Source of the DNA: Rhabdophis nuchalis
Lineage: Eukaryota > Chordata > Lepidosauria > Squamata > Natricidae
DNA: 64,000 bases
NCBI GenBank assembly: GCA_039707465.1
Contig: CM077643.1
Coordinates: 66,590,605-66,654,604, forward strand
Reading direction: 5' to 3'
Shown: positions 9,648 through 21,140 of the stretch, one piece after another
How positions within the stretch are numbered: the first letter of the stretch is position 1
Layout of the letters: each line of letters opens with the position of its first letter
The notes under the pieces: model-generated
Database searches by the model: none
The model's input: only the letters and a program-made list of their open reading frames with translations
Told to the model about the DNA's origin: nothing
Program-made: the position numbers and the translations under genes

Positions 9648-12345
9648 TTGGATTTGGATTTGGATCTGGATTTAGATTTATTGGATTTATTGGATTTATA
9701 TGCTGCCCTTCTCCCAAAGGACTCAGGGCGGAGTACAACATAAGAAACGCATAGTACAAAAGTTAAAAAGAGATTAAATAAAGAATCCCATAAGCAATAA
9801 GCAATAAATTAATTGTCAATTTACACATTATGATATAAAATAAATTAAATTTGGAATTAAAATTAATAAGTTATTTTGTTCTGGCCAGGCCGGCTTTCTG
9901 AAAAAGCCAGCATTTTAGGGTGCACTGGAAGGACGGTAGGTTGGGAATTATGCGAAGCTCCAGGGGTAGCTCATTCCAAAGGGAAGGCGCTCTCACAGAG
10001 AAGGCTCTCCCCCTGGGGGTCACCAGCTGACACTGTCTGGCTAACAGCACCCTGAGGAGGCTAACTCTGTGGGATCGTACTGGACAATGGGAGGCTACTG
10101 GTGGCAGTAGGTGGTCTCGCAAGTACCCTGGGCCTGCCATGCAGTGCTTTAAAGGTCATAATTAGTACCTTGAATCGCACCCGGAAAACAACTAGCAACC
10201 AGTGCAGGCCACCTAAAAGGGTGTAACATGGGAGCACCTAGGTACCCCCATGATAACCTGCGCAGCCGCATTCTGGACCAGCTGAAGCCTCCGCGTGCTC
10301 TTCAAGGGCAGCCCCATGTAGAGAGCGTTATAGTAGTCCAGGCGAGAAAGGATGAGTGCACAGGTCATCTCAATCCAGGAAGGGGTGCAACTGACGTACC
10401 AGGCGAACCTGGTAAAAGGCCCCCTTGGTCACAGCCATCAGGTGTTCTAAGCTAAGCCGCATATCCAGGAGGACTCCCAGATTGCAGGCCCTCTCTGAGG
10501 GGGCAAAAGTTTCTCCCCCTATCATCAAAGTTGGAACAAGGTGGACAAATCGTGATGATGGGAACCACACAACCCCATCCAGATCCGCACAGCCTCCAGG
10601 CATCGGGACATCACATTGAGGGCATTGTTTGGGTGGTTTGGAGTAGAGATGAAAAGTTGGGTATCATCAGTGTATTGATGATACTATTCCCCGAAAACAT
10701 GGATGATCTCCCCCAGTAGTTTCATATATGTTGAACAGGAGGGGTGAGAGAATCGACCCCTGGGGCACCCCACAAGTGAGGGGCCTTGGGGTCGATCTCT
10801 ATCCTCCAGTCAACACAAACTGTGATCGATCCAACGGTAGGAGGAGAACCACCGCAAAATGGTGCCCCCCACTCCCAACCCACTGAGTCATCACAGTAGG
10901 ATACCATGGTCGATGGTATCGAAAGCCGCTGAGAGGTCTAATAGGACCAGGACAGAGGAGCAGCCCCTGTCCCGGGCCCACCATAGATCATTAACCAATG
11001 CAACCAATGCAGTCTCCGTGCTGTACCCAGGCCTGAAACCCGACTAAAACGGATCCAGGTAGGCATCTTCATCCAGGTACTGGGGGAGTTGACATGCTAC
11101 CACACTCTCAACAACCTTTGCTACAAAGCGAAGGTTGGAGACCGGCCGATAGTTGGCTAAAGAAGCTGGATCCAGAGAAGGCTTCTTAAGGAGGGGCCTC
11201 ACCACCGCCGCCTTCAGGGCAATAGGAAAGAACCCCTCTCTCAATGAAGCGTTGGTAATTGCTTGGAGCCAGCCTCATGTCACCTCCTGGGAAGCTGAAA
11301 TTAACCAAGAGGGACATGGATCCAGCACACAAGTGGCAGCACTAAATCTCCCCATAATCCTGTCCATGCCCTCAGGGGTCACAGGATCAAACTCATCCCA
11401 GATGGTCTCCACAAGATTCATCCCTGTCGACTCGTCCAAATCTACCCAGTCGGAGTCCAAGCCTGTCTGAATCTGAGCGATTTTATCCTGCAGATACTGA
11501 ACAAATTATTCAGCTCGACCCTGCAAGGGGTCTTTCCCAGTTCCTTGGTTAAGTAAGGAACGGGTCACCCTAAACAGGGCAGCTGGACAGTTATCTATGG
11601 ACGTGATAAGAGCAGAAAAATGTTGCCATTTTGCTGCTTTTATTGCCACTAAGTAGAATTTAATATGAATTCTTAGTAGTGTTTGATCAGATTCGGACCG
11701 GCTGGCCTTCCAACCACTCTCTAGACATCTTTTTTTGGCGTTTCATCTCCCAGAGCTCCTCGGTAAACTAGGGAGCTACCCGGGTTCGGCACTGGATCAA
11801 AGGCTGCAAAGGCACAACGTGGTCCAAGGCCCAGTGGCCGCCCTATCCCAGGCTTCCACTAGGGCTTTGGTTGAGTTGTGAGCAAGGGATTCAGGAAAAG
11901 TCCCAAGCTCCATCAGGAACCTTCAGGGCCCATCAGGCACCTGGGGCGGAACCATCTAATAGGTTCCCCCTCCCTGTGGTGAGGGGTAGCAGTCTGGAAG
12001 TCGAGCCTAATGAGGAAATGATTTGACCATGACAAGGGTTGGATAGAAATATCCCCTAAATCTAAATCATTCATCCACTGTCCAGAGACAAAAATCACGT
12101 CGAGCGTGTGTCCCCTATTATGAGTGGGGTCTTGAATTAACTGAGTTAGGTCCATAGTAAGCCATGAACTCCCGAGCTGACTCATTTGTCTCGCCAATGG
12201 AAGGCAGGTTGAAATCCCCCAGGACCGTAAGCCTGGGGAAATCAACCGCCAATCCGGCTAACAAATCCAGCAGTTCCGGCAGGGCTGATGAAATGTTGCA
12301 GGGACATAGGTACATAACAAAAAGGCCCATCTGAACCTGAAGAAC
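9648..12345 (-). mobile_element. Degenerate CR1/L3 LINE (5'-truncated)
   Basis: On the minus strand this is a LINE missing its 5' part. It begins within the endonuclease domain (fragments with LGDFNLPSIGE and HTLDVIFVSGQW, about 12330-11913). It continues through the linker ending VLDPCPSW (about 11300) and an N-terminal reverse-transcriptase block with [13 protein letters not shown] and NYRPVSNL (about 11230-11050). A C-terminal part with ACNLGVLLDMRLS (about 10490) and RAFSVRAPSLWNELP (about 10000) follows. The 3' UTR has the ctgccctgagtcctttggga-like block and a (TTTGGA)n tail at 9648-9690. Several stops and frameshifts separate the pieces, so it is inactive. It is clearly the same family as 53628-59153 but older. 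RT motifs between 11050 and 10600 are only recoverable across broken frames. Confidence 0.9.
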
Positions 12346-14489
12346 CTGGCGTGGAAGTGAACTTTAGTATGCAGAACAAGACAGATGTAGATAGATGGCT
12401 CATTCTGAAATACAGTATATTCCAATGTGGATGTTTATATGCAACTTTACACACTTCTGTACATTCATTATTCACCCAAGCCCAACAGGATAAATTCATG
12501 GTTTGGTATAAATGGGGATTATATTCACATCTGATGCAAAGCTGTTGCAAGATGTTTTATTTCCTTAGGTAAAGTAGTTGTTCCTGAACACATTCCATGC
12601 ACGGTTAATGGAATGGTGTTCTTTACCATGCCACATGCATATATTAATTTAGATGAACCCCTCTTCTTCTTTTCCATATAAAGGAATAACTGGAGTTTAG
12701 GAGGACAACCTGAACACTCTTCCCTAAAGCTACTGAACTTGTCTCTTGCTTTTAATGCTAGAACCGCCCCTAATCAGAACAATGTGTTAAATAGGGAATG
12801 TCCATGACTGCTGTTGCCTAAGGATGAATGTTTTAATTTTAAGAGGGGATAAAAATTACTTCAGGATAAACATTTTCTTAAACCTAGTTTCAACGTTTGA
12901 AGATGAGATTGCCATTGTTATCATCATATTTATGACTTGAATGAGTGTTGAATTTTTTCCAAACCCAGAAGATTGAACTGATGTTCATAAATCACATTTT
13001 ACTGAATAACAGAGATCTTGATGTGGGGATTGATATTAGCTGAAGTTTATCAAAGCACAGTAGTAGAGAAGATTGGGCATATAAACAGTTCTCAGAATGA
13101 TTTACTAACAACTGCTTTTTCTTTCAGAAACACTTTATGTTTTTCCTTATTTTGTATTTTTTTTCTTCCATGATGTTTGGCAAAAGCATTTTAGAATAAA
13201 AAACCCCATGAATTCTAAATCCTAAAAACACTTGTTAGTATCTCAATGGCTTCTGCTATTATCCTTTAAAAATAATTATAACATAACATTTTTCAATCAG
13301 GGATAAAACTACAACAAAGACTTTGTAGAAGATAATTTTATCTTCCCTGTTGTTTTTCTTCTCTTAAATGTTTTCATAGCTAAATACTGCCTGTTTACCT
13401 TTTGAACTTTAATATCCATGTGTCATCAATATCACTAAAAGGTTGTGGCTTGGTGAACAGGAAATGATCCAGATGTTACAGCAATTCTCTGAGGAACAAA
13501 AGTAGAAAGGCATAAAATTAAGTGTGGCATGTGGGTAAAATGAATAGAAATATTGTTCTCTCTCATATTACATCCCAGGTAAGCTGATGAAAAGGAACAG
13601 TTGGAGATTCAAGGTAGCACCTTCATAAAGGCTGCTCTTTCTCAGCAAATGTTGCAGGGATATCAATTGAAGTTGGTCATAAAGTCATGGCAGATGTGAT
13701 TTTAAGAAGCTCTGTCGCTCCCCCCCTTTTACACATTTAGCACACATCACACCCCCATCTTGACTTTTTTGAACTTCCTTGTGGACACCCCGGCAAGGTA
13801 GCATTCTCACAAATGCACTCTGATGTTCATGTAATGCCAACTAAACAGGCATAATCAGGGGTCTCAAGGCATACATGATATAGTTTGTTAGATGTAGGGA
13901 AAAATTGAGTCTTTTGAATAGAGAAATCAGGGGAGGACAGTGATGGTCAGTGAGGGTTGTTTTTATATTAAGAACGGTATAAAATCTAACATACTAGAAA
14001 ATACTGGAAGACCACATACTTCTGTACAACAGCATGGATACTACTATCTATTTACAAATGTAGATTAGATGTGATCAAAAATGTAAATTAGGAATAAACT
14101 ATCAAATCTGTTTATGGTCAAAATGCTGAAAGTGATTTTTGGATGGTTAAAGAGATTAGAAATGTGAGTAAAGGAAAAAAGTTGTACAAAATAACATACA
14201 TACTAATAAGGGACTAAAAGGAAAATTCAGTCTATCAGTGAAATGGGCAGTCTTCAAATTTAATATTTTTTCAATAAAATTCTTAAAAATAGATAAATAA
14301 CAATGAATAGGGTCAGATTTGTTCACAGGGCTTTTTAAAATCCACAATAACTGAAGTTTAACCATAATGCCTTCTAAAATGTACAAAAAATATCCACCAA
14401 ATCTAACAGGTTTTAAGTATAGAAGTAAATTTCCATGGAGTTTTTGAGAATCAGAAATTGCAGATAGCATAGGAGATTCTTCTTTTTCT
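12346..14489. other. Intergenic, nothing recognised
   Basis: AT-rich sequence with scattered short open frames. I see no repeat family, gene or RNA I can name in this 2.1-kb stretch. Confidence 0.5.
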
Positions 14490-14905
14490 TGTGCCATATC
14501 CATCATTGCATGTTGGCGATCGTGTTGGTGATCTTATTTTTTATCAACAGCTGCATGAAAAAGTGCTTTTCAGCTTTGTCCAAACCAGTCCCTTAGATTT
14601 TGAAGCCATGATGTTCTTCTTCTGCCTGGACCTCTTCTTCTGCCTGGACTTCTGCATTCAATCTTTCCTTGGAGGATTAAGTGAAGTATGCTGTATTTTC
14701 TGGGTGTCACATCACCTGGCAAAATATTCTAACTTTTGCTTTTTTATGGTTGAGATAATTTCCCTTGGCTTTCCCAGGCACTTTATCACCTTCTCATTTC
14801 TGATTTTGTCAACCCAACTTATACGTAACAGCCAGCTGCAAATCCACATTTCAAATGCTTCTAGTCTCTTCAAGTGGCTTTTTGTCACAGACACAGATTA
14901 TTAAA
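14490..14905 (-). mobile_element. RTE-like LINE C-terminal fragment
   Basis: The minus-strand translation contains KRLEAFEMWICSWLLRISW, then DKIRNEK, then TIKKQKLEYFAR. After a frameshift comes a degraded Gly/Arg-rich stretch followed by NKITNTIANM. This order (EAFEMW...LLRISW...KRKLEYFGHIMR...NKVRIANMIANM) is the C-terminal tail found after the reverse transcriptase in RTE-like and related non-LTR elements. The copy is 5'-truncated and broken. The exact clade (BovB or another) cannot be fixed from so little. Confidence 0.6.
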
Positions 14906-15590
14906 GCTCATTTGCCTGGGTGTATTATGGCCATGACCAGATTCCCATATGAAGGAAAATCACCAACTGTACATAAGTTGACTGATGTCTCTTCATAAAA
15001 ATGGGCGAACTGTATTAAAAAGGTCACATGGTAGATTACCAAATTTGTGGAGGAGCTCTGGGGAGGCACAGGTTCACACTCTTGATTAAGATAGGAACTT
15101 TAAACAGTTGCAAATTGCATCTGTATTTGCTTTAACCTTTTCTTATTGAGTAAGTAATAGGACCTAAAATAACTTTCTTTGGCTGGATTGTTTGTGCTGA
15201 AAATTCCAATTTGTGTTGATGATGGATGAACTTTAGGACACGACATAGAAGAAAGTCTGTGACTCCATCTTGCTATCCATAAGGAAAGAGAATGTTGTGT
15301 GTCTGAACAGCTATTTGTCACAATTTCCTATTATTTTCATAAGGTTTCTTTAAGCCATCCCATCACAGCAGGGAAAGAACAAGAGAAAGACATTGCCATT
15401 AATAATGCAGTATATTTCATGTCTGGGTTTTAACATGACCTGATTTGCTACTGTAAGCATTCATCAATACTGTAGCCTTTTCTTCTCTTTTTGCTGAGCA
15501 AAAATGATTTATAATCTCCCTTCACCCCCACCCTTTGATTTGGTTAACTTCTTCAATTAGGCAATGCCTACATAGCCAACTAAATGAACA
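14906..15590. other. Intergenic, nothing recognised
   Basis: No recognisable gene or repeat; AT-rich. Confidence 0.45.
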
Positions 15591-15934
15591 CCATATTTTT
15601 CAGAGTATAAGACACACCTTAGTTTTGGGGAGGAAAATAGGGAAAAATTCTGCCTACCAGGTATTCTTCTGGCTAGCGTCCTTAGTCTGGTCAGTTTTAG
15701 CATGCGTGCATGCTTTTATCCCCTAGTTGGGGATAGAAAACAACTTCTAAAGCACAGCTGATCGTCAGAGAGCGAAGCAATGAAAAAAGCAGGCAAAGCA
15801 CAGAAGATTGCTTCACTCATTAGCACCTCATTAGGGCTAAAAAAGTTTTAAAGAAGCTGCATTCGGAGTATAAGACGCACCCAAATTTTCAGCTCCTTTG
15901 TGGGGGGGAGTGAGTCATACTTTGAAAAATATGG
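15591..15934. mobile_element. MITE with 15-bp inverted ends, class unresolved
   Basis: The ends are ccatatttttcagag and, reversed, ccatatttttcaaag. Internally the phrase gagtataagac recurs near both ends (about 15602 and 15866), so the element is partly palindromic. No clear target duplication is visible: flanks are ...aaca and taata..., and the right side would fit a TA site with the left copy mutated. It has no coding capacity. Confidence 0.6.
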
Positions 15935-16289
15935 TAATAATTTGTTGGTGGCGACCAATTCATTCATTATTACAATGTAAGTATTTTAGCTAAATTTCTT
16001 TTAAAAAGGATCCCAGACATCTACAATTGTTCAGATCAGCAGTTTTTCTAGATCGGTACCACTTATTCAGAAAATACTTATTATTTTGTGTCTCAGGCAA
16101 AAATATTTCTGGACTTCTGTCTCAAAATTCTCAAATTATGGATACCTGTGTTACCTAATTAATAACATATATATTAGCAATGGAAATTCTGGTCTTGACT
16201 GCGCTGACATTTAAATTAAGATAGATACTACAGTATAATAAAATATTCCAATGGAATATTTATAGCTAAGAGCTGAACTGTAAAATTCT
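15935..16289. other. Intergenic, nothing recognised
   Basis: AT-rich spacer without a recognisable element. Confidence 0.4.
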
Positions 16290-16611
16290 TAGCACTCCCT
16301 TAGTTGTACATTTCCAGATATTTCATTATCTGACTAGGTAACATCATCAGTGCACATGAGTGTGGAGTGTGCTCCCTGTTTATATGTATTAGCTTGCCCT
16401 GCTAGTGTTCATATGGATTGATTTTGTTGTTGATAGTTCCTTGATTAGGGTATTGATTTATTCTTGGTTGTTTGACTGGTATTGATCCCTGCTTATCTGG
16501 AAGTTGGATGCTGGAGAAGATATGTCCTGGTCTGTTTCTTTTCTACTTTGTTTTTATTGTTAGGATTACTGTTTTTATTGTTTCTTTTGAATGGTTATAA
16601 ATGTGGTCTAT
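16290..16611 (-). mobile_element. Penelope-like element 3' end (first part)
   Basis: On the minus strand this follows directly on 18118-18330 once the L3 insertion (16612-18109) is removed. The joined frame reads HSDKSANNKYREIDHIYNHS, resembling the SDKSAINKHIDLDHIYNP stretch found downstream of the GIY-YIG domain in squamate Penelope-like elements. The 3' part carries the phrase gatgatgttacctagtcag, typical of the family's 3' UTR and also seen at about 59565. It is broken and non-coding now. Confidence 0.6.
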
Positions 16612-18109
16612 AAATGTGGAGATAGCAACTGCGCATGCGCGAAGATGGCGGTCTGCCACCGAGTGCTATGAGGGCCGCGGGAGTTGTGGGCGGCTAGGGC
16701 ATGTCGCCTGGCCCGTTTGCCAACTTTTAGGGCCAGGCCCAGCGAGACGCTCACCCTGGCTGCCTTTTGAGGCCAGGACGAGCTTCCAGGGTGATCCGGC
16801 GGCTCTGCATGGGCCATCGGAGGGAAGCTGGCCGGAGGCTCCAAAACGCCGGGGAGGCTCCAAAACGCCGCGCTGCTCCGAGGCTTGAGTGGAGCGGCGC
16901 GTGGTGCGGAAGAGAGAAGGAGAGAAGGAGAGGAATGGAGGAACAGAGCGGAGTGGAGCTGCGCGGCGTGGAGGAGAGGAGGAGAAGAGCGGTGCCGGTA
17001 TGAGCTGACGAGCGGAGCCGGGACGGCCAGTGGGCGGAGAAGTGACCAGCGCTGGAGCGGACATCAGAGGCCAGCGACTGTAAAGACCTGGGGAGGCCAG
17101 ACAGAGCCGGACCTGGCTAGCTGAGGACCAACTGGACTGGCATGGGCCGGCAGGGTAACATCGAGGCCGCAAGGCCTGGCTGGGCCGGGCCGGGCCTAAG
17201 GAAATCTGGGCCTGGCAGGCCGAAAGATACCAGGAGCGCTGGAGGCGTTGGGGCCGAAGGAGATGCCACCGGGGACAAAGGTGGGCAGTGGAGGCTCCAG
17301 GCCGAGAAAAACTGGCCTCAGCTATTAGAACTCTTCAGCTGAGGCCCTTAAGACTCCTGGTATTGTGGGACTGGAGGAGTCCTTGAGGACTACAGGCGGG
17401 GACTAATTTACAACTGGAAGGCCAAAGCCACCCTCTACCCCCAGTCTGATATATCTATATGAACTAACTCTCCCACCTTCGATGACAAACTAACTATTTA
17501 TGAACCATGATTAACTATCTTTGAACCATGCATGATTTTCATGAATTTATGAACTATTTATGAACTTTTTAGAGCCGGTCTAGACGTCTCCTGAGTTTAA
17601 CTTGTACTATACATACTTTAACATCCATTTTAATATTCAATAACATCTAGAATTTTAATGCCCTGTCTAACAACTCCTCTGACCTTATATTTTATATATA
17701 TTTATACATATTTATATATATCATATTTATGACATTCACCATGAAGTACTCTAAGGCAAACCATTTCTACTGCGGGAGTTCCCCTACTCGCAGGTATGGC
17801 CCTCCGCGTCAACGAGGGCCCACCTTGATGAGGGATTCTGTATCAAGAGAGGTGGGCGGGACGCAGTTCTAGGGGTGTTTGAACAAAATTCTTAATTTGG
17901 CTTTTAGGGGGTTCCAGGGAGGAGGGGAGGGATAGTTTACAATTTAAATGGGGGATTTAATTTGGTTTTAGCGCAGGTTTTTTCATTTAATAAGTTTTTT
18001 AAATTATAGTTGGTACTATTTTGTATATTGTTTTAAATTCCTGTGCGCCGCCCTGGGTCCTCTCGGAGAAGGGCGGGATATAAATTGAATAAATTGAATT
18101 GAATTGAAT
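16612..18109 (+). mobile_element. Internally deleted L3 LINE retaining 5' UTR and 3' UTR
   Basis: The element is flanked by the 8-bp duplication tggtctat (16604-16611 and 18110-18117) and interrupts a Penelope-like sequence. Its first ~750 bp are GC-rich and CpG-rich and start with a gcgcatgcgc/aagatggcgg motif pair (16630-16652). The segment 17776-17935 (gggagttcccctactcgcag, then agagaggtgggcg, then ttttagggggttccaggga) aligns to 53957-54120, just before the endonuclease frame of the large L3 copy. At about 17935 it jumps to the family 3' UTR (ttttagcgcagg, the gccctgggtcctctcggaga block) and a (TTGAA)n tail. Endonuclease and reverse transcriptase are absent. It looks like a deleted derivative that still carries the putative internal promoter and the 3' recognition end. 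Open frames within it (e.g. 16666-17172 minus) are GC-rich chance frames. Confidence 0.82.
16630..16652 (+). promoter_or_regulatory. NRF1-like and YY1-like motifs at L3 5' end
   Basis: The sequence tgcgcatgcgcg (16630-16641) matches the palindromic NRF1 consensus, and aagatggcggt (16642-16652) matches the YY1 consensus; the two are immediately adjacent. They lie 18 bases inside the 5' boundary of the deleted L3 element, a position where LINE internal promoters act. Mammalian L1 also carries a YY1 site at its 5' end. Function here is inferred from motif match and position only. Confidence 0.6.
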
Positions 18110-18117
18110 TGGTCTAT

Positions 18118-18330
18118 CTCTCTATATTTATTGTTGGCTGATTTGTCTGAATGGATCTACTTGTAGAAAAATTGTTGGAGGAATATATAGGAGTTCTAGA
18201 CTTCCTGGAATTATAGAAGTTTTTGATTTAATTTAGTCTAGGATGCTCACAGTTTCTCAGTTGAAAGTATGTTGAGGCTTTCCATGTGTTGTAAGATTAT
18301 GGAGCTTTCATTGTATCTTTTGAATACTAC
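18118..18330 (-). mobile_element. Penelope-like element (second part)
   Basis: On the minus strand this joins to 16290-16611 across the L3 insertion site. It contributes the HSDKSANNKYREID residues of the joined frame. Upstream of it the frame is broken by stops. Confidence 0.55.
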
Positions 18331-18500
18331 TCAATGTTCATAAATGCACTCTTCTAATCTTCAGCCTGTCTGTCCTACAGGAGCAGTTATAGTCTTTACA
18401 CCATAGCCCAAGAAGAAAAACAGGAGTCATCTACGACATACAGTGTAATGCCACACCTCATTTGGTCAGAACGTCTCCAGACAAAATGTCTTAGTGTTAG
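18331..18500 (+). mobile_element. Possible second Penelope-like fragment, opposite strand
   Basis: In one plus-strand frame the residues RRKTGVIYDIQCN (about 18410-18450) resemble the start of a GIY-YIG domain (GVIYxIxC). The segment is too short and isolated for certainty, and could be chance. Confidence 0.25.
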
Positions 18501-19623
18501 AACTTATTCTAACAATTATTGTTATCCAAGAACTTGCCTTCCTTTTGAAAAATGTGCTCCAGTTCACAACTAAATAAATGTTCCTTTTGTTCATAAAACT
18601 TCAGAGTAGATATATAGATCCAATGCAGCTTTCATGGCAGTTTTATAGTTCCTTTGATTACTGTTCTCAGACCCTGGCATGTTCCATTATAAACAACTAT
18701 TAAAAAATAAAATGAGACTTGGAAATCAGGTACCTTCCCTGTATTTAAAATATATACCAGAAATTAGAATTTCCTTAAAAAAAAAATCCAAAGGACTAAA
18801 TTTTTCACATCACTCCTACATGTTCTTCCAACAATCTTTCCAAAAGCAGATAAAATGGAAAAACAAAGTCCATGGGATTTGTACTATCACATCCTTTCTA
18901 TTATTTTTTTTAAAAAAAAATAAGATTGTTGTATTCTCAAATTACATTACATTGGAGCTATTTCCCGGATCTGAAACTGAGTCTAATGTTTACAAAGCAG
19001 AAGGATCAAACAATGTCATAAATTATACAATTTTAGACCGACCTTTCTATATGAAGATTAATCACTCTTTGAATGTAGGAACAAAAGTCTGCACCAGATT
19101 GCTCTCTTTTGAGCTACTTAATTCAGTATTTTCTTTTTTTAAAATAATTATCCTGAGCTTGCCAATATGGATACTGAAATCTATTTGAAAATTAGGACAA
19201 TTGATCTTCAAAGTGTCACATTTTTATGTATAACACTGTATTCTACCACATCTAAGTGATTATTTTTTTATTTTTAGGAGCCATTCTTTATGTTAATTGG
19301 ACATGTCTGAACAAGAAGTTCAGTGTTGTGCATTACATCATGGAGGTACAATTTAGATTTCAGTCTGGGATGACAGGTCTTATGTGAATTTATAGCAATG
19401 GGGCACACGTCAAATAAAAGAATCTGAGATATTAAAAAAAAGATTGACAAGATAACAATTTATATAAAAGAGGGATTCCCATAGTTAGAGAATACTTGGC
19501 TATTTCAAAGATAGACTTGGTATATGCAATTTGTCACTAATAATTGAATGCTAGAAAGAATCTTGAGTCCTCTCTGACTTTCCAACCAATTTACCACCCA
19601 AAATTATAGAGAGTGTAGAACCT
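18501..19623. other. Intergenic, nothing recognised
   Basis: A 169-codon plus-strand open frame at 18679-19188 is rich in K, F, I, L and N as expected of chance translation of AT-rich DNA. I recognise nothing in it. No repeat family identified. Confidence 0.4.
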
Positions 19624-19680
19624 TCCCTCCCTCCTTCCCTCCCTCCCTCCTTCCCTCCCTTCCTCCCTCCTTCCTTCCTT
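19624..19680. repeat. (CCCT/CCTT)n microsatellite
   Basis: Pyrimidine-only imperfect tetranucleotide run. Confidence 0.85.
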
Positions 19681-19916
19681 GAATTTTCTATCATTCAAGA
19701 AACCAGCATTTTAAAGCAAATAATATAAAATAACAAGACTAGCTTCTTATGCTATGCTGTCTCCTAGTTAGAATATTGATGGATGTCCAGATACGTATTG
19801 TGTTTGAATGTTTCTCCCTCATCTAACTTTCTTTTGCATTGCCTTATGAGGAGATGGAAACTGCAATTTAACCACAGGTTAAAGTTGGAAGTTTAAATCA
19901 ATCATCCGTATACAAC

Positions 19917-20285
19917 TAGTCCTGGACATACAACCAGAATGGAGCTCAAAATTTCTATTGCTAAGCAAGGCAGTTGTTAAGTGAATTCTGCTCCATTTTA
20001 GTTTCTTTTCTGCCACGGCTGTTAAGCAAATCACTGCAGGCAGTTGTTAAGCGAATTGGGCTTCTCCGTTGACTTTGTAAGAAAGTTGCAAATGGCAATC
20101 ACATGACCCCAGAACACTGCAACTGTGAATATGAATCAGTTGCCAAGCATCTGAATTTTAATCATGTGATCCTTGGGATGCTGCAATAGTTACAAAGGTA
20201 TAAAATGATCATAAGTCACATTTTTTTCAGTGCCGTTGTACCCTTAGGCAGTCATTAAATGAACTGTTGTAAGTCAAGGACCAAC
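19917..20285. mobile_element. hAT-type MITE (tagtcct family)
   Basis: A 369-bp element with related inverted ends (tagtcctggacatacaac on the left; the right end reversed reads gttggtccttgacttacaac). It is flanked by a perfect 8-bp duplication tatacaac (19909-19916 and 20286-20293). Internal phrases (cacatgaccccagaacactgcaa-type, ttgctaagcaaggcagttg, tcatgtgatccttgg) are those of an abundant squamate palindromic repeat. Degraded relatives lie at 52342-52550 and 52610-53130, and a fragment at about 33625-33692. Confidence 0.85.
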
Positions 20286-20381
20286 TATACAACTTTTCAC
20301 TACAACAGTCTCAATTAGAAGCAAAACCTTCCATCCCGATTTCCTTAACTGGGTGTATGGAAGAGAAAAGTTTAGTTTATT

Positions 20382-20440
20382 TACATTTATATCCCGCCCT
20401 TCTCCGCAAAGGACCCAGGGCGGCGAGCATACCAAAAAAC
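20382..20440 (-). mobile_element. L3 LINE 3' end fragment
   Basis: On the minus strand it has the cgccctgggtcctttgcgga block followed by ggcgggatataaatgtaaat, the L3 3' terminus seen at 18050-18090. Only ~60 bp remain. Confidence 0.65.
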
Positions 20441-20444
20441 AGAC

Positions 20445-20535
20445 CTACTTTGGGTAATGGAATGTCTGTAAGACAACAACCAACCTCAGAGAGCACTAAG
20501 GCCCCCTCAAAGGTTCATTTAGGCTCATTCTTATA
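20445..20535 (+). mobile_element. Possible Penelope-like 3' UTR scrap
   Basis: The phrase cctcagagagcactaaggcc resembles the segment after the gatgatgttacctagt motif in Penelope-like 3' ends (compare about 59590-59620). Weak evidence. Confidence 0.3.
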
Positions 20536-20900
20536 AGCAGTCACCAGAATCAACATTGCTAATTTCCAGAAATTATGCCTGGAGGAGGAGCCTGACAATA
20601 AAAAAAAAAAGGAATCCCAAGAGCTGCATACAACCTGCTGCCTCAGCTTGTTCATCCAACCTAAAGAGTGAATGTATTTTTAGAGCACTTGGACAGGAGG
20701 ATTATGCACTGTTTGCAGGCAGCTTTGTCTATGATCTCAGCAGGTCAGTTACAATGCATTGGAAATGGCTGCAAGGTAAAATCTTTTTGAAAAAGACTAC
20801 ATTCTTATTCTTATTCCACCCCTTCTTCTGGCTTCCAAGATCTTATAAGGGAAATGTTAATTTGGTTTCTTTACAGATCTACTTCAGCCTAAGCTACTGA

Positions 20901-21140
20901 AGAGCCATGATGGCACAGTGGTTAGAAGCCAGTATTGTAGGCTAACTCTGTTCACATTGCCCGGAGTTCAATTCCTTCGATCCTGACCTGCTGAAGGTTG
21001 ACTCAGCCTTCCATCCTTCCGAGGTCGGTAAAAGGTGGACCCAGATTGTTGGGGACAACATGCTGACTCTGCAAACCACTTAGAGAGTGCTGTAAAGCAC
21101 TATGGGGCAGTCTAAGTGCTACTGCTATTGCTAACAGCAG
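20901..21140 (+). mobile_element. tRNA-derived SINE
   Basis: The head gccatgatggcacagtggtt has a pol III box A-like start, with a box B-like ggagttcaattc. The body contains ggttgactcagccttccatc and aatctgctgac-like/cttagagagtgctgtaaag blocks, ending at gtctaagtgctactgctatt. It shares order and wording with 51942-52345, which is a second copy. No coding capacity. Confidence 0.8.

Noticed and set aside
16666..17172. 168-codon minus-strand open frame and several plus-strand frames in a GC-rich block
   Set aside because: They lie inside the L3 5' UTR; GC-rich DNA has few stop codons, and the R/P/G/A-rich peptides have no recognisable domain.
16612..17340. CpG island of a host gene promoter
   Set aside because: The block is bounded by an L3 target duplication and continues into L3 sequence, so it is element-derived rather than the promoter of a host gene.
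18679..19188. 169-codon plus-strand open frame
   Set aside because: Composition (K, F, I, L, N) is what AT-rich DNA gives by chance; no motif, no splice context, no similarity I recognise.
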